A DNA stretch of 6,685 nucleotides, from positions 1 to 6,685 of the forward strand of contig CANQZT010000084.1 of the NCBI GenBank assembly GCA_947628335.1. Direction: 5' to 3'. The notes below the pieces were generated by a model. The model saw nothing but the letters and a program-made list of their open reading frames with translations, was not told the origin of the DNA and searched no databases. The position numbers were made by a program, and so were the translations under genes. This DNA comes from an uncultured Clostridia bacterium. GTDB taxonomy: Bacteria > Bacillota_A > Clostridia > TANB77 > CAG-508. Below are positions 5,597-6,685 of this stretch, piece after piece (the first letter of the stretch is position 1; the number at the start of each line of letters is the position of its first letter).

Positions 5597-5983
5597 TTAC
5601 CTAAATCTTCTACAATTACAATTTCCGTTACCTATATTATTTATAGCATTAGTGTTATTATTCAATGCAACGGAATTATTATTTATAGCATTAGTATTGT
5701 TATTTAAAGCGCTATTATTTGTATTTTCACACACCTTTATATGATTATTACAACATAAAATTTGATGAATTATTTGTGTTATAAAAGCAACTATAAAAGC
5801 TAGAATAGTATACAAAATTGTATATACTAAAAATTCCTCATCAAAAGCTGTAAAAGCCACCACTAAATATATTGCCAAAAAAATTCCAGCCACTAAAAAT
5901 GGATTTTTCAATATTTTTTGAAATGCAATAGAAAGAATAATAGTTGCAATTGGTAAGGCAAAATATATCAGTAAACTATTCAT
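5597..5983 (-). CDS. DUF2651-like small membrane protein with Asn-rich repeated tail
   Basis: A 128-residue protein of unknown function. Residues 1-76 hold three hydrophobic segments (about 3-21, 28-46 and 52-76), with SIAFQKILKNPFLVAGIFLAIY resembling DUF2651/YbeF-type proteins of Firmicutes; this assignment rests on recall of the family pattern. After the membrane part comes a cysteine cluster (CC at 77-78, C85). A low-complexity tail follows, made of two copies of a 14-residue unit ending LNNNTNAIN (about 89-116), then GNGNCNCRRFR with two more cysteines. The tail would extend from the membrane and might bind metal or partners, but no function is claimed. The start follows GGGAGG (complement of 5991-5996) with good spacing. 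It lies between truA and its own terminator, so it could be co-transcribed with truA as well as from its own weak promoter. Confidence 0.7.
   Translation of the reverse strand: MNSLLIYFALPIATIILSIAFQKILKNPFLVAGIFLAIYLVVAFTAFDEEFLVYTILYTILAFIVAFITQIIHQILCCNNHIKVCENTNNSALNNNTNAINNNSVALNNNTNAINNIGNGNCNCRRFR
5636..5719. repeat. 42-bp tandem repeat, two copies, inside the Asn-rich tail
   Basis: Two adjacent copies with a 42-base period, at 5636-5677 and 5678-5719. The first 18 bases of each are identical (ATTATTTATAGCATTAGT) and the rest diverge. The period equals 14 codons, so copy-number change would keep the reading frame. Confidence 0.8.
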
Positions 5984-6018
5984 AGTTTTTCCTCCCTATT
6001 ATTTATTCTTTTTTATGT

Positions 6019-6024
6019 ATTATA
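6019..6024 (-). promoter_or_regulatory. Possible -10 element for the DUF2651-like gene
   Basis: TATAAT on the - strand, about 35 bases upstream of the ATG. The best -35 candidates are weak (TAACCA at 17 bases, or TTGTAA at 20 bases), so this promoter is uncertain and read-through from truA is an alternative. Confidence 0.4.
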
Positions 6025-6055
6025 TGAACATTTTTAGTTTTTGGTTACAATTAAA

Positions 6056-6685
6056 TTAATATTCTACTTTTACTAAATATAACCCATAAGGTGGCAATGT
6101 CTTTCCTGCTTTTTGCCTATCCTTTGCCTGAATTATATCTTGAATTTCTTCTGGCCTTGTCTTTCCAATTCCTACATCCACTAGCGTTCCTGAAATAATT
6201 CTTACCATATTATACAAAAATCCATTTCCAGTTAATTCAATAATAATTTTATCTCCTTTTTTTTCTACACTTGCTCTATAAATTGTTCTAACACTACTTT
6301 TGCTACTTGTCCCACTTGCCTTGAATGATTTAAAATCATGTTCACCTATAAAATATTTTACTGCCTTTTTCATATTTTCTATGTTTAAAGTTTGAGGAAT
6401 ATAGTACTCTAAATTTCTATATATTGCTGTCCCATATTTAGAATTATTAATAATGTATTGATATGTTTTTTGTTTGCAATGATATCTTGCATGAAAACTT
6501 AAATCTACCTCTTCTGCCTCTTTTACAACAATACTTTTTTTTATTTTTGAATTAATCGCAATTGCAAATTTTTCTATTGGCAAATTGCTATTGGTTTTAA
6601 AATTAGCAACCTGACCTAATGCATGAACACCAGCATCAGTTCTACCTGATGCATTTAATTCAATATTGGACTCTTTAGTTATTTC
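6056..6685 (-). CDS. truA: tRNA pseudouridine synthase A (TruA), 5' end beyond the window
   Basis: TruA converts uridines at positions 38-40 of the tRNA anticodon stem to pseudouridine. The reading frame stays open to the right edge, so only the C-terminal 209 residues are present. About 35-45 N-terminal residues of the roughly 245-residue family length are missing. The visible part starts EITKESNIELNASGRTDAGVHA and contains the catalytic aspartate in GRTDAGVH (codon 6635-6637). It continues with GQVANF, the conserved tyrosine in KTYQYIINN, the HDFKSFKASGTS segment, GNGFLYNMVRIISGTL, and the terminal LPPYGLYLVKVEY. A TTG at 6581-6583 is an internal leucine codon, not the start, because the catalytic motif lies upstream of it. 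No clear terminator follows, so read-through into the DUF2651-like gene is plausible. Confidence 0.95.
   Translation of the reverse strand, partial: EITKESNIELNASGRTDAGVHALGQVANFKTNSNLPIEKFAIAINSKIKKSIVVKEAEEVDLSFHARYHCKQKTYQYIINNSKYGTAIYRNLEYYIPQTLNIENMKKAVKYFIGEHDFKSFKASGTSSKSSVRTIYRASVEKKGDKIIIELTGNGFLYNMVRIISGTLVDVGIGKTRPEEIQDIIQAKDRQKAGKTLPPYGLYLVKVEY

Noticed and set aside
5636..5719. CRISPR array
   Set aside because: There are only two adjacent units with no spacers, and the repeat is coding and explained by the Asn-rich protein tail.

Overview
The window is about 6.7 kb of very AT-rich DNA with short intergenic gaps and strong purine-rich ribosome binding sites. Promoters are TATAAT-like, often with an extended TGn -10. 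Arginine is written almost only as AGA, AGG, CGT or CGA. This, with the gene families present (TspO, DUF368, DUF2651, U32 peptidase, a Phd/RelE-type toxin-antitoxin pair), points to a low-GC Firmicute, most likely a Clostridia-type anaerobe. No species can be named from the sequence alone. No tRNA, rRNA, insertion sequence or CRISPR array was seen, and no gene-free stretch exceeds 300 bases.

Layout, left to right. An alanine racemase gene (alr, + strand) has its own promoter. It converges on tspO (- strand) across a bidirectional hairpin terminator. Next on the - strand is an RNA m5C methyltransferase of the NOL1/NOP2/Sun family. Divergent from it, on the + strand, is a DUF368 (polyprenyl-phosphate transporter family) gene read in three successive frames and ending in a strong terminator. 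A - strand toxin-antitoxin pair (Phd/YefM-like antitoxin, then overlapping RelE/ParE-like toxin) converges on that terminator. Further right, all on the - strand, are a U32 peptidase-family gene (probable tRNA hydroxylation enzyme), a small DUF2651-like membrane protein with an Asn-rich repeated tail, and the 3' part of truA (tRNA pseudouridine synthase), which runs off the right edge.

There is no single pathway. Three genes act on RNA (m5C methyltransferase, U32, truA), and two bear on the cell envelope (alr supplies D-alanine for peptidoglycan; DUF368 proteins recycle the undecaprenyl-phosphate carrier). Most genes appear to be transcribed singly from their own promoters.

The standout observation is in the DUF368 gene. 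A full-length 266-residue protein with both PG-[IV]-S motifs is recovered if the ribosome shifts +1 exactly twice. Both shifts fall at the same codon in the same context (A-CGG-AA, read onward as GGA). My manual scan of every gene in the window found these are the only two in-frame CGG codons. This fits +1 frameshifting at an unassigned or very poorly decoded CGG codon, although a pseudogene or sequence error is not excluded.
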